This document shows, in pieces, positions 35,686-44,154 of a stretch of 64,000 nt of DNA. This DNA is from Aequorivita iocasae (GTDB lineage: Bacteria > Bacteroidota > Bacteroidia > Flavobacteriales > Flavobacteriaceae). A program made the position numbers and the translations under genes. The notes below the pieces were generated by a model. It was not told the DNA's origin, searched no databases, and worked only from the letters and a program-made list of their open reading frames with translations. The DNA lies in NCBI RefSeq assembly GCF_016757735.1, contig NZ_CP068439.1, positions 1,922,001 to 1,986,000 of the forward strand, in the 5' to 3' direction. Within the stretch, counting starts at the first letter, position 1. Each line of letters starts with the position of its first letter.

Positions 35686-37953
35686 ATGGCAAAGAATCCT
35701 GACTACCCAAACAGAAACTTCAAGATCCATATCGATTTTGAACAACCCCCAGAAAGAGATTTCCCGCTTATCGGCTTTCTTTTTCATTGGCGGGGAATAT
35801 TGCTCCAATGGCAATATGCGAAAGACAATGTTCTGGAATTTAACCTAGACAAATTGCCAGCGCATAGCCGTGAAATGAAAATAAACCCGGAACAGCTCAG
35901 GCTTTTTATTGCACCAGCTTCCGACAAAAAAATTACACACATTAAAACTACGCAAGAGTTGCAAAACTATAAGGCTTATGAACCCATAATGACATGGAAC
36001 GCTAACCAAGAAATTACTATTTTACCAATTCCTGAGGTATTGTCCCGTTTTTGGCTTAAATGCAAATGTCGCGTTAGTGGAAAGGTTTCAAAATGGTTCA
36101 ACCTAGGGAACAGCTGGGTAGATCGACCTGTTTGTAGGGCACGTGTACATATTTGTGAAATAGACCCTATTTGGTATTGGATCTATAGAATACCGGATCA
36201 TATAATCGCCAAGGTCCCAGATGCCATTTTAAAGCCCGTTTTTAAATTTCCGATTCCTATACCAGACCCAGCGCCTTTTCAGCGTATTGAGCGCTTTCCG
36301 ATGATGGAAGGGTCAAACGAGGAGAATATTTTTAAAACGCAATCTTATACAGAACTGCGTAAGGAGACGCTTTCCAAATTACCCGAATTGGGTTCTGAAA
36401 TTAGACAACAACTCGCTTCTGGCAACCTTAATAATATTCGGGAAACAATTGCAAAAAACTATACATTATTTCACCCGTGGTTTTGTTTTTGGCCTTGGTG
36501 GTGGCCCTATTTTTACCGTTGTAAGGAATTGGCTGTGGTTGAAACTAACGCGAGTGGCAGGTTTGAAAAGAGCATTTACTATAATTGCTTTGGCGATAAA
36601 CCCGATATTTATATTTGGGTGGAATATATGATAAATGGGGTGTGGACTACAGTTTACAAACCACCTATTCCTTGCAATACGCACTGGAACTATGCTTGCG
36701 GCACCGATATAAACATCCACCTTACCCATAATATGGTTGCGGGTGATTGCTGTTGCGATTGCCATCTGCCGGGACAAAATGTGTGGTTGCGGTCTGTGGG
36801 CCATACTAGCGTTTCACATATAAAACAGACGCATCAACTGCTGCCACCACCTATGCAATCTGTGGTATATGACCGGGTTGGGCTAACCGATGCCGGCGCT
36901 GCAGGAGATAGTTTTTTGGTTACCACAGTCGATGATTATAAAAGACCGTTTGGAGGAAACCCTACATTTAGACTGGGCTTTGGTAGCGATCTGCCAAATT
37001 CCAATATGTACTATTATCGCTGGAGCTATAGAAAAATATCCCTTACCGATCTATCTCCCCTCTCTTCCTATGAGCCACTGGAGCCTAAAGGGGCAACATT
37101 CTATAAAGGGTATGATTACGTTTATACTGATTCTAATGGCGATGAACAATGGGGCGCTGACAAGGTAAAACTGGGTCCTTTTACCGAAGGGCCCAATGAC
37201 AACCTGTACATTATACCGCCGGAATTACCAGAAATGGCACCTTTCAATATAGCGGCAGATTCGCATCCACATTGGCACCAACAGACTTATAATATGGATA
37301 CAATAACGTTTGATTCCACAAATCTGGAAGGTGATGGTCTCTATGAGTTTAAACTGGAGTTGTTTGACAAAGCGGGTAATCTTCTACAAAATCTTCCCAA
37401 GGCAACCTTTAAAACGCCACGGCATGATGATGCAAGCTTTAGTGAGAATGCGCCCGATATTTTACTGGAGAATCCCACTTCTTCCAATGCGGATGCCTTC
37501 AATGTTATTATGCGCATAGACAACGGCCAGTGCGAAGGCGATATTTACACCGTGAATGTGAATGGCGAACCAGCTTCTTCCAACTGTTGTGGCTTTGTAA
37601 AATACAAGCCCGCTGGCGAAGAAGCCGAACTAGAGCTTACCTTTAGGGCGGTACACCCTACCAATTTTGCTGAGTTCAGCTTTGGTGTGGTTAAAGGAAC
37701 CTGCGGAAGTGTGGCAACAGCCTCTGCACGGGGAATGGTTATAGACAGTGCCTCTGGCTATACTTTGAACACAGCCACCGGAATATACAGCAAGACATTT
37801 ACTCCTTCCGAATTATTGGGCGAATGTTATGAAAATGGAACCGGTAAAGCGGCCTTTGCAGAAACCTTGCACATAATTTCTACGGCTACGGACGGAATAT
37901 CACGAGTTGCTAAAGACTATGGAAGGACTGTGGCGTTTGCATTGGAGCCTTAA
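35686..37953 (+). CDS. Large aromatic-rich protein of unknown function
   Basis: A 755-residue protein with no signal peptide or lipobox. N-terminal part (about 1-160) ends in PVCRARVHICEIDPIWYWIYRIP. At about 260-345 is a Trp-rich block FHPWFCFWPWWWPYFYRC followed by a domain like a carboxypeptidase-regulatory or transthyretin fold: VETNASGRFEKS, CFGDKPDIYIWVEY, VYKPPIPCNTHWNYACGTD. A CCCDCHLPG cluster follows (about 352). The C-terminal half reads as beta-sandwich (YEFKLELFDKAGNLLQ, EFSFGVVKGTCG). I do not recognise a named family. It follows the AraC gene by 281 nt and has its own terminator. Confidence 0.85.
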   Translation: MAKNPDYPNRNFKIHIDFEQPPERDFPLIGFLFHWRGILLQWQYAKDNVLEFNLDKLPAHSREMKINPEQLRLFIAPASDKKITHIKTTQELQNYKAYEPIMTWNANQEITILPIPEVLSRFWLKCKCRVSGKVSKWFNLGNSWVDRPVCRARVHICEIDPIWYWIYRIPDHIIAKVPDAILKPVFKFPIPIPDPAPFQRIERFPMMEGSNEENIFKTQSYTELRKETLSKLPELGSEIRQQLASGNLNNIRETIAKNYTLFHPWFCFWPWWWPYFYRCKELAVVETNASGRFEKSIYYNCFGDKPDIYIWVEYMINGVWTTVYKPPIPCNTHWNYACGTDINIHLTHNMVAGDCCCDCHLPGQNVWLRSVGHTSVSHIKQTHQLLPPPMQSVVYDRVGLTDAGAAGDSFLVTTVDDYKRPFGGNPTFRLGFGSDLPNSNMYYYRWSYRKISLTDLSPLSSYEPLEPKGATFYKGYDYVYTDSNGDEQWGADKVKLGPFTEGPNDNLYIIPPELPEMAPFNIAADSHPHWHQQTYNMDTITFDSTNLEGDGLYEFKLELFDKAGNLLQNLPKATFKTPRHDDASFSENAPDILLENPTSSNADAFNVIMRIDNGQCEGDIYTVNVNGEPASSNCCGFVKYKPAGEEAELELTFRAVHPTNFAEFSFGVVKGTCGSVATASARGMVIDSASGYTLNTATGIYSKTFTPSELLGECYENGTGKAAFAETLHIISTATDGISRVAKDYGRTVAFALEP

Positions 37954-37976
37954 AGGTCTCATAATCTCAAATAAGC

Positions 37977-38008
37977 AAAAAACCGTAAATTTAGTTTTAC
38001 GGTTTTTT
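37977..38008 (+). terminator. Terminator after 755-residue protein gene
   Basis: Perfect 13-bp stem (37977-37989 / 37996-38008, AAAAAACCGTAAA) with a 6-nt loop, ending in a run of T. It lies 23 nt past the stop codon. Confidence 0.92.
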
Positions 38009-38105
38009 CTTTTCTTCCGTTGACAATTGCTAAAAACACAACAAGTCGGAGCGCGAATACCTTCTCCCAAGATTTCAAGCATGCTTAGCTATTTCATAAA
38101 ATAAA

Positions 38106-38131
38106 AAAGCCACACCTTCAGGTGCGGCTTT
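38106..38131 (-). terminator. Terminator of tmRNA
   Basis: 11-bp stem with one G-U pair (38106-38116 / 38121-38131), TGAA loop on the minus strand, then a T-run. It ends 10 nt from the tmRNA 3' end. Confidence 0.88.
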
Positions 38132-38140
38132 CTCAGTTAA

Positions 38141-38539
38141 TGGTGGAGCCGGAGGGATTCGAACCCTCGTCCAAACGCGCAACCATATTGCTTTCTACAT
38201 GCTTAGTTTTCGTTTTGATTTTCGAGAGATTGCCGGTTGAAAACTACCAACGCACTCCTTAGCTCCATTTAAGTTTCGCAATCGCATCAGAGCCCTGCGA
38301 TTGCTAGGTTTACTTTCACGAAGCCGCTAAATCGAACGCCGTAAACCAAGGCCTTCGAGCGACTTCCTGCTTGCCCACCTTGTGGGCCGAGGCATACCGT
38401 ACTATAATTCGGGTTATGCAGCTAGGGCGTAGTTATTCTCGCCGTTTAAAAAGTGTGAAATATGATATTAACGAGCTATATCCCAGCGCTCGGCATGCTT
38501 ACAATACAATTAGACCCGCTGTCAAAACCAGTCGGCCCC
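38141..38539 (-). ncRNA. ssrA: Transfer-messenger RNA (tmRNA)
   Basis: A 399-nt RNA on the minus strand. The 5' end GGGGCCG (38539-38533) pairs with CGGCTCC before the encoded ACCA at 38141; the T-arm GGGTTCGAATCCC lies next to the 3' end. The tag frame reads from 38443 (GGC) to TAA at 38414-38416, giving GENNYALAA, a typical Bacteroidota tag. tmRNA with SmpB rescues stalled ribosomes and marks the unfinished protein for proteolysis. The 64-residue plus-strand ORF within it is not a gene. A TATCTTTG on the minus strand at 38619-38626 is the probable promoter. Confidence 0.97.
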
Positions 38540-38618
38540 TTTTTTCAATGAACAATTGTCAATAAACAATTACCAATTTTTGAATGCTTATAGCATATAG
38601 CTTACAGGATACAGCTGC

Positions 38619-38646
38619 CAAAGATACATGAAAAACCCTATCTTTG
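38619..38646. promoter_or_regulatory. Head-to-head -7 elements, ssrA and LRR gene
   Basis: TATCTTTG on the minus strand (38619-38626) and TATCTTTG on the plus strand (38639-38646) both match TAnnTTTG, 12 bp apart. The first fits tmRNA with a ~70-nt 5' extension to be trimmed; the second fits the LRR gene with start ~30 nt before its ATG at 38685. Confidence 0.65.
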
Positions 38647-38684
38647 CCACCGCAATATTAAATCAATATTCACGCCAAAAAGTT

Positions 38685-39776
38685 ATGAATCTACGTGTTT
38701 TACTCTTTTTTTTTCTTATGAGTATTGCTGCAAGTGCTCAAATTATTAATATTCCAGACGCCAATTTTAAAAATGCTTTGGTAAATACCATATGTGCAGA
38801 TCTCGATGCCAATGGTTCTCTTGATGGTGATGTGGATACAAATAACGATGGGGAAATAGATGTAGATGAAGCTGAAAATGTTTTTCGATTGGTGGTAGAT
38901 GATCAAAATATTGATTCCATGGAAGGATTACAATACTTCATTCATCTTTTTCGATTAAGTTGCCAAGATAATAACTTAACAGAATTGGATTTGTCTGCTT
39001 TACAATATCTGGAAACAATAGGTTGTGGGAGAAATCAACTTACTACGCTTGACTTTTCAGGTAATTGGCGATTGGAACATATAGTGTGTGAGGATAATAA
39101 TTTAATTGAAATAAATATCACTCAATGTGTCAATCTTGAAAGATTATACGCTTACGGAAATCAACTAACTAGTTTGGATCTTTCCCTGTTTCCTCAATTA
39201 AGGGATTTGAACTTACAAATTAATAATTTTACCCACTTGGATGTAAGCCAAAATCCTTTACTAGACTCCTTTAATTGTGGCGATAATCAATTGTCCACTT
39301 TAGATATTACACAAAATCCATTAATAGATTGGTTGGTTTGTGTGCGCAATGATCTGGAAATTTTGGATATGAGAAATGGCAATAATTCCATATTGGAAAC
39401 CTTGCAAGCACAAGGAAATCCATTACTTGAGTGTATTCTCGTAGATGAAGAAAATGCTCCTCGCCCAGAATGTGACCCTCCATGGAATGACGGTTGGTGT
39501 GTGGATCCCGGTGTTCGCTTCAGCGAAGATTGCCTGTTAAGCACCGCTGAGTTTACAAAGTCTGCTTTTACAATATTTCCCAATCCGGCAGGCAACGTTT
39601 TGAATATTAAAAGTTCTAAGAAAATTGATCAGGTGAAAATTTATAGCCTACAGGGAAGATTGATTTCTGAAGGCTCTGAACCGAATTTAGACCTTTCAAA
39701 ATTTGCAGCTGGAACATATATTGTCAAAGTATTAATAGATGGAACTTTAAATACTAAAATGCTTGTAAAAAAATAA
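38685..39776 (+). CDS. Leucine-rich-repeat surface protein, T9SS type A
   Basis: A 363-residue secreted protein. Signal peptide 1-19 (MNLRVLLFFFLMSIAASAQ). A short Asp-rich segment (DANGSLDGDVDTNNDGEID) resembles calcium-binding loops. About eight ~21-residue LRRs follow (about 75-255: LTELDLSALQYLETIGCGRN and so on). A type A T9SS domain ends it (about 290-363: FTIFPNPAGNVLNIKSSKK, YSLQGRLI, FAAGTYIVKV). The ATG at 38685 is chosen over 38628 because the -7 element lies between the two. Probable surface adhesin or binding protein. Confidence 0.88.
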   Translation: MNLRVLLFFFLMSIAASAQIINIPDANFKNALVNTICADLDANGSLDGDVDTNNDGEIDVDEAENVFRLVVDDQNIDSMEGLQYFIHLFRLSCQDNNLTELDLSALQYLETIGCGRNQLTTLDFSGNWRLEHIVCEDNNLIEINITQCVNLERLYAYGNQLTSLDLSLFPQLRDLNLQINNFTHLDVSQNPLLDSFNCGDNQLSTLDITQNPLIDWLVCVRNDLEILDMRNGNNSILETLQAQGNPLLECILVDEENAPRPECDPPWNDGWCVDPGVRFSEDCLLSTAEFTKSAFTIFPNPAGNVLNIKSSKKIDQVKIYSLQGRLISEGSEPNLDLSKFAAGTYIVKVLIDGTLNTKMLVKK

Positions 39777-39798
39777 AATTCTTAAAAACTATTTTAAT

Positions 39799-41013
39799 AT
39801 GCCTATAACCTTTGCCATCATCAAAGAACGCAAAACTCCGCCAGATCGTCGGGTGGTTTTTTCACCGGAAAAGTGCCAAGAAGTCATACAGAAGTTTCCC
39901 GATGCACGGATCATCGTGGAAGCCTCAGATGTTCGTATCTTTCCAGATGATGCGTACCGCGATGCTGGTTTTAAAGTGTTGGAAGATGTGTCATCAGCAG
40001 ATGTGATGCTGGGCGTAAAGGAAGTGCCCGTAGATGCTTTAATTCCGAATAAAAAGTATTTCTACTTCAGCCACACCATCAAAAAACAACCTTACAATCG
40101 CAAATTGCTAAAGGCGATGCTCGCTAAAAATATTGAAATGTTTGATCACGAAACCATCGTAAATGCAGACAAACATAGATTGATCGGGTTTGGGTATTAT
40201 GCTGGATTGGTGGGCGCCTATAATGGGTTTAGAGGTTTAGGTTTGCGTGATAGGCTGTTTGCACTCCCAAAAGTTGAAACCCTTCCAGACCTTGAAGCCG
40301 TAAAAGCGGAACTGGATAAAATTACACTTCCAAATATAAAAATTATCCTTTCTGGAACAGGAAAAGTTACAAGAGGTGCAAAGGAGATTCTCGATCACCT
40401 TAAAATTCGCGAGGTTACTGATACCGACTACCTTTTCAAAGATTTTGAAGAACCGGTTTATTGTTTAATTGACGTTACTGAATACAACAAGCGCAAAGAC
40501 GGCGGAGCATTTGATAAGGAAGAGTTTTATAACGACCCTTCTGATTATGAAAGTGATTTTATGAAGTATGCCAAAGTGAGCGATATGTTTATCTCGGGAC
40601 ATTTTTATGGCAATGGCGCCCCGTATCTGTTCACTCGCGAAGATGCCAAACATCCTGACTTTAAAATAAACATCGTAGCGGATATTTCTTGTGATGTGGA
40701 TGGGCCTATAGCAAGCACCTTGCGCGCATCTACCATTGCCGATCCATTTTACGGATATAACCCCCAAACCGAAGCGGAAACGGCTTTTGATGCTCCCGGC
40801 GCAATAACCGTTATGGCGGTAGATAATTTGCCTTGCGAGCTGCCCAAGGATGCAAGTGAAGGATTTGGCGATATGTTTATGGAACATGTTATCCCTGCAT
40901 TTTTTAATGGCGATAGGAATGGCATCTTGGAACGTGCAAAAATAACTACTGCAGACGGAAAACTCACTTCTAGATTTGCATATTTAAAGGATTATGTGGA
41001 AATTGCCGATTAA
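39799..41013 (+). CDS. Saccharopine/alanine-dehydrogenase-like NAD(P) oxidoreductase
   Basis: A 404-residue enzyme of the alanine dehydrogenase / saccharopine dehydrogenase (lysine-forming) / transhydrogenase-N class. Motifs: IIKERKTPPDRRVVFSPE at the N-terminus, FYFSHTIKKQPYNR, ADKHRLIGFGYYAGLVGAYNG, a nucleotide-binding stretch IILSGTGKVTRGAKEIL (about 180-197) and ADISCDVDGPIASTLRAST. Close relatives are called saccharopine dehydrogenase; a role in lysine metabolism is plausible but not shown. An SDR gene follows after 30 nt. Confidence 0.85.
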   Translation: MPITFAIIKERKTPPDRRVVFSPEKCQEVIQKFPDARIIVEASDVRIFPDDAYRDAGFKVLEDVSSADVMLGVKEVPVDALIPNKKYFYFSHTIKKQPYNRKLLKAMLAKNIEMFDHETIVNADKHRLIGFGYYAGLVGAYNGFRGLGLRDRLFALPKVETLPDLEAVKAELDKITLPNIKIILSGTGKVTRGAKEILDHLKIREVTDTDYLFKDFEEPVYCLIDVTEYNKRKDGGAFDKEEFYNDPSDYESDFMKYAKVSDMFISGHFYGNGAPYLFTREDAKHPDFKINIVADISCDVDGPIASTLRASTIADPFYGYNPQTEAETAFDAPGAITVMAVDNLPCELPKDASEGFGDMFMEHVIPAFFNGDRNGILERAKITTADGKLTSRFAYLKDYVEIAD

Positions 41014-41043
41014 CAAATTAACTTTTTGTTAACAACCTTGCAA

Positions 41044-41856
41044 TTGAAACTTACTGAAAAAATAAAACAAACAGCCCTTGTAACTGGGGCCGCTTCAGGA
41101 CTCGGTTTTGAACTTGCCATGCTACTAGCCCAAGATGGTTATGATCTTTTTTTAGTGGATGTTGATATCCAAGGGTTGGAAAAGGCAAAAAAAGAAATAG
41201 AAACACAATTTTCTTCTGAAGTAAAACTTATCGCAAAAGATTTGAGTACCTGTAATGTGGCACCTGAAATTTTTGAAGCGATTGAAGATGTACCTATTGA
41301 CGTTCTCATTAACAATGCAGGATTTGGAATTTTCGGGAGCTTTCAAGATACAGATTGGAAGCGCGAGGCCGAAATGCTCAATCTGCACGTTGTTACAACA
41401 ACACATTTGACCAAGCTTGTCTTAAAGGGAATGGTAGCTCGAGGCAAAGGGAAAATTCTTAATATGTCGTCACTTGCGGCTTTTCAGCCGGGACCCTTAA
41501 TGTCTTTATATTATGCTTCCAAGGCTTATATACTCTCTTTTTCCGAAGCGATAGCAAATGAGCTTAAAGACTCTGGAGTTACTGTAACAGTACTTTGCCC
41601 GGGACAGACCAAAACTTGTTTTCAAGATGTAGTTTCAAATGGCATAGGCAAGTCTTCTTCCGAAAATAAAATCAGTTTTAACATAGCTTGCCCTAAAGCC
41701 GTTGCTAAATACGGATATGAGGCCATGCAAAAAGGTAAAATAGTTGCCATTCCAGGCAATATTAACAAACTGCTTTCCAAACTTCCGCGTTTTGTTTCAC
41801 GGCGTACCGCTACTGCAGTTATAAGGCGCATTCAGGAAAAGAATCGTGCCCATTAA
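41044..41856 (+). CDS. Short-chain dehydrogenase/reductase (SDR)
   Basis: A 270-residue classical SDR. Cofactor motif TGAASGLG (about 13-20), NNAG (about 88), catalytic Ser in MSSLAAF and YASK (Tyr, Lys) in LYYASKAYILSFS, then LCPGQTKT. Substrate unknown. No ATG precedes the Rossmann strand; TTG at 41044 (MKLTEKIKQTALVTG) is the best start, with TTG at 41026 or 41038 as alternatives. It probably shares an mRNA with the upstream dehydrogenase. Confidence 0.88.
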   Translation: MKLTEKIKQTALVTGAASGLGFELAMLLAQDGYDLFLVDVDIQGLEKAKKEIETQFSSEVKLIAKDLSTCNVAPEIFEAIEDVPIDVLINNAGFGIFGSFQDTDWKREAEMLNLHVVTTTHLTKLVLKGMVARGKGKILNMSSLAAFQPGPLMSLYYASKAYILSFSEAIANELKDSGVTVTVLCPGQTKTCFQDVVSNGIGKSSSENKISFNIACPKAVAKYGYEAMQKGKIVAIPGNINKLLSKLPRFVSRRTATAVIRRIQEKNRAH

Positions 41857-41879
41857 CTTTACTCTTTCAAATACAAGAT

Positions 41880-43250
41880 TTATTTTTTGATAAAGCTGTT
41901 CATTTGGAATTTTCCATCCTCCAGCGCTATTTTTAAATAATACACTCCAGGAGTAAGGTTTTCAATATTGAGATGAAAGTTATCAGAATCTATACTGTAG
42001 TGCTGCTGGACGTTGCCCAGAGTGCTAAGAAGCGTAACGCTTGAAACAGCAGTGTTATGGAACTTTAAATTGATAAAGTTTTTTGCAGGATTTGGAAATA
42101 AGGCGATATTGGAAATTTCGTTTTCGTTTATAGCTAGGACAGGGTCAGTTTGATTGATCCAAAAAACACTGTCTGCATCATTTACATTGATGGTAAATAA
42201 ATCTTTGTCATTATCGTTATCAATATCAAAAGCTTCAATATCAAAGGTATCGCTAATTGAAAATTCTTCAGACCCTTCCGTAAAATTTCCATTGCCATCA
42301 TTAAATAGCACAACACTGCTATAGGTTTCTGTGCCAAAGGCAAATTTGGCTATTACTAAGTCTAGGTCGCCATCAACATCTATATCAACCAAATCAACAT
42401 CTGAGGCTGGTTCTGCCGAGTATAGGGTGGTAAAGTTTTGGAAAAGGGAAGTGCCATTGTTTAAATAGCCCCTAACCAGATTATCGGCTTCCACAACTAC
42501 AAGATCTATAGTGCCATCGCCATTATAATCTCCACTATCTACTTTCCACGTTGCTACTTGGGGTAACATTTGGGGACTTTTAAAAAAAGTGCCATCGCCA
42601 TTTCCCGTCCATATTTCATTTTCACGTCTTGCCTGAAGCGGCGAATTGCCCTTTAAGATTATAATGTCCATATGGTTGTCTTGGTTAATGTCAACCACGG
42701 TAGCTTCGCTGGAATAACTGCCAGTAGTCCATGGCATTTGGGTTAATATTAACGATTGTGCGCTGCCCTGGCTTAAATATAATTTGTCTTCAGCTTGTAA
42801 GTTGTAAACAGCACAAAACACATCCATAAACCCATCCTCATTAAAATCTGCAACTTCTACGGCCCACACGTCATTGCCTAAATATTGCCCTATTGTAAAA
42901 GTCCCAGTTCCGTCATTAAGAAATATCCTGCTTGATGTAACTGCATCTAAATCTCCGTCATTATCCATATCGGCAAGTTTGATGTCTTCATTGACGGCAG
43001 TACCGAATTCACCGAATAATGTAAAGGTAGAGTCTCCATTATTGGTCCATACCTTCGTTGCATTTAAGGGACTTTGGCCCGTAAAGGCGTTATATGTTTG
43101 CAAAAAATCTATTTGTCCATCGCCGTTCACATCACCAAAAGCGGCAGCGGTAGGAAATGTGCCCGGTACATGAAAGCCCTCCTGCAAAATCTGTGATTGA
43201 GCGGCATTTGCTAAAGTTAGAATAAGCAGTGAATATAATACTCCCTTCAT
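41880..43250 (-). CDS. FG-GAP/VCBS repeat protein, T9SS type A
   Basis: A 456-residue secreted protein. Signal peptide 1-19 (ends AAQS). Seven Ca-binding FG-GAP motifs are readable: DVNGDGQIDF, DMDNDGDLDAV, DFNEDGFMDVF, DINQDNHMDII, DYNGDGTIDLVV, DIDVDGDLDLV and DIDNDNDKDLF, consistent with a seven-bladed beta-propeller. A type A T9SS domain ends it (about 382-456: LFPNPAKNFINLKF, LTPGVYYLKI). Surface protein of unknown binding partner. Confidence 0.9.
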   Translation of the reverse strand: MKGVLYSLLILTLANAAQSQILQEGFHVPGTFPTAAAFGDVNGDGQIDFLQTYNAFTGQSPLNATKVWTNNGDSTFTLFGEFGTAVNEDIKLADMDNDGDLDAVTSSRIFLNDGTGTFTIGQYLGNDVWAVEVADFNEDGFMDVFCAVYNLQAEDKLYLSQGSAQSLILTQMPWTTGSYSSEATVVDINQDNHMDIIILKGNSPLQARRENEIWTGNGDGTFFKSPQMLPQVATWKVDSGDYNGDGTIDLVVVEADNLVRGYLNNGTSLFQNFTTLYSAEPASDVDLVDIDVDGDLDLVIAKFAFGTETYSSVVLFNDGNGNFTEGSEEFSISDTFDIEAFDIDNDNDKDLFTINVNDADSVFWINQTDPVLAINENEISNIALFPNPAKNFINLKFHNTAVSSVTLLSTLGNVQQHYSIDSDNFHLNIENLTPGVYYLKIALEDGKFQMNSFIKK

Positions 43251-43290
43251 TTTTTTTTGTTTTTGTAGGTTTTAAGTAAATAGGGAATGG

Positions 43291-44133
43291 TTATGTCTTT
43301 ATTATTTTTTTTGTCAGATTTCCTTGCTCTGTTTCCAGTATAAGTATGTAAAAACCGGCTGGAAGATGTGAAATATCTACTGAATCATTAAAATGGGTTT
43401 TCATAACTGCTTGCCCGTTAATATTGAAAATGGTTATTTGAGTAATATCAAGATTGGGTGATTTTTCAATAGAAATTGTATTGATGACCGGATTTGGCGT
43501 AAGGGTGATGCTGTCTTCATTAAAATTTTCCACTGAAAGGGTTTGGGTTCCCGAGACAGTTATATAGTAATTAAGATCGGGTCTGTTTAGGTCATAATTA
43601 CTTTTGTAAACATAGGGAGTATTGCTACACGCGGGAGAATCTATTTTGTACCAAGAATAATCATAAGTATCTGAGGTGCCGCCCAAAAAAAGGACCTTTC
43701 CGTCAAATTCTTGATGAACTTCTACCAAAATTCTATCCTGCCCTGCAGGGACGATAACAGGAGTGCTGAACGTTAATGGCAATATAACATTCGCCAGAGT
43801 TCCTACAACAATAGGATCACTAGAACCCAGTATATTGCTTTCTGAAAATGAAGCGGGAAAATCCTCATCAATTGTATAGATCTTAACTATAATTGAGGGG
43901 CCCGGGATTGCAATGGTACTTTGAATACCAACGTTTGCGATATCAATTTCGAAATCACCAGCGATACCAAAATCAGCCAATTCGAATACTCTCGCCCAAT
44001 CATTTCCACCAATTCCGCAGCTATAATTTTGAATTTGATCTACAATGTTATTGCCAATGTTATGTTTTAGCGTAATCACTTGGCTAAAGGATACTTGAGT
44101 GATCAATGCCACTATTAAGTAAATTTTTTTCAT
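43291..44133 (-). CDS. Secreted beta-sandwich protein, T9SS type A
   Basis: A 280-residue protein: signal peptide 1-17 (ends VSFSQ), a beta-sandwich domain (about 20-200: ARVFELADFGIAGDFEI, VNVEV-like strands, ILVEVHQEFDGKVLFLGG) of a kind common in Bacteroidota T9SS cargo, and a type A sorting domain (about 205-280: LTPNPVINTISIEKSP, FNINGQAVM, LPAGFYILIL). No catalytic motif is visible. Confidence 0.85.
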   Translation of the reverse strand: MKKIYLIVALITQVSFSQVITLKHNIGNNIVDQIQNYSCGIGGNDWARVFELADFGIAGDFEIDIANVGIQSTIAIPGPSIIVKIYTIDEDFPASFSESNILGSSDPIVVGTLANVILPLTFSTPVIVPAGQDRILVEVHQEFDGKVLFLGGTSDTYDYSWYKIDSPACSNTPYVYKSNYDLNRPDLNYYITVSGTQTLSVENFNEDSITLTPNPVINTISIEKSPNLDITQITIFNINGQAVMKTHFNDSVDISHLPAGFYILILETEQGNLTKKIIKT

Positions 44134-44154
44134 ATAGAATGTTTGGAGTTGATG

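Noticed and set aside
38371..38565. 64-codon plus-strand ORF
   Set aside because: It lies wholly within and beside the tmRNA on the opposite strand; the RNA explains the conservation.
38628..38684. Upstream ATG of the LRR gene
   Set aside because: The -7 element TATCTTTG lies between this ATG and the signal peptide, so the codons would not be transcribed.
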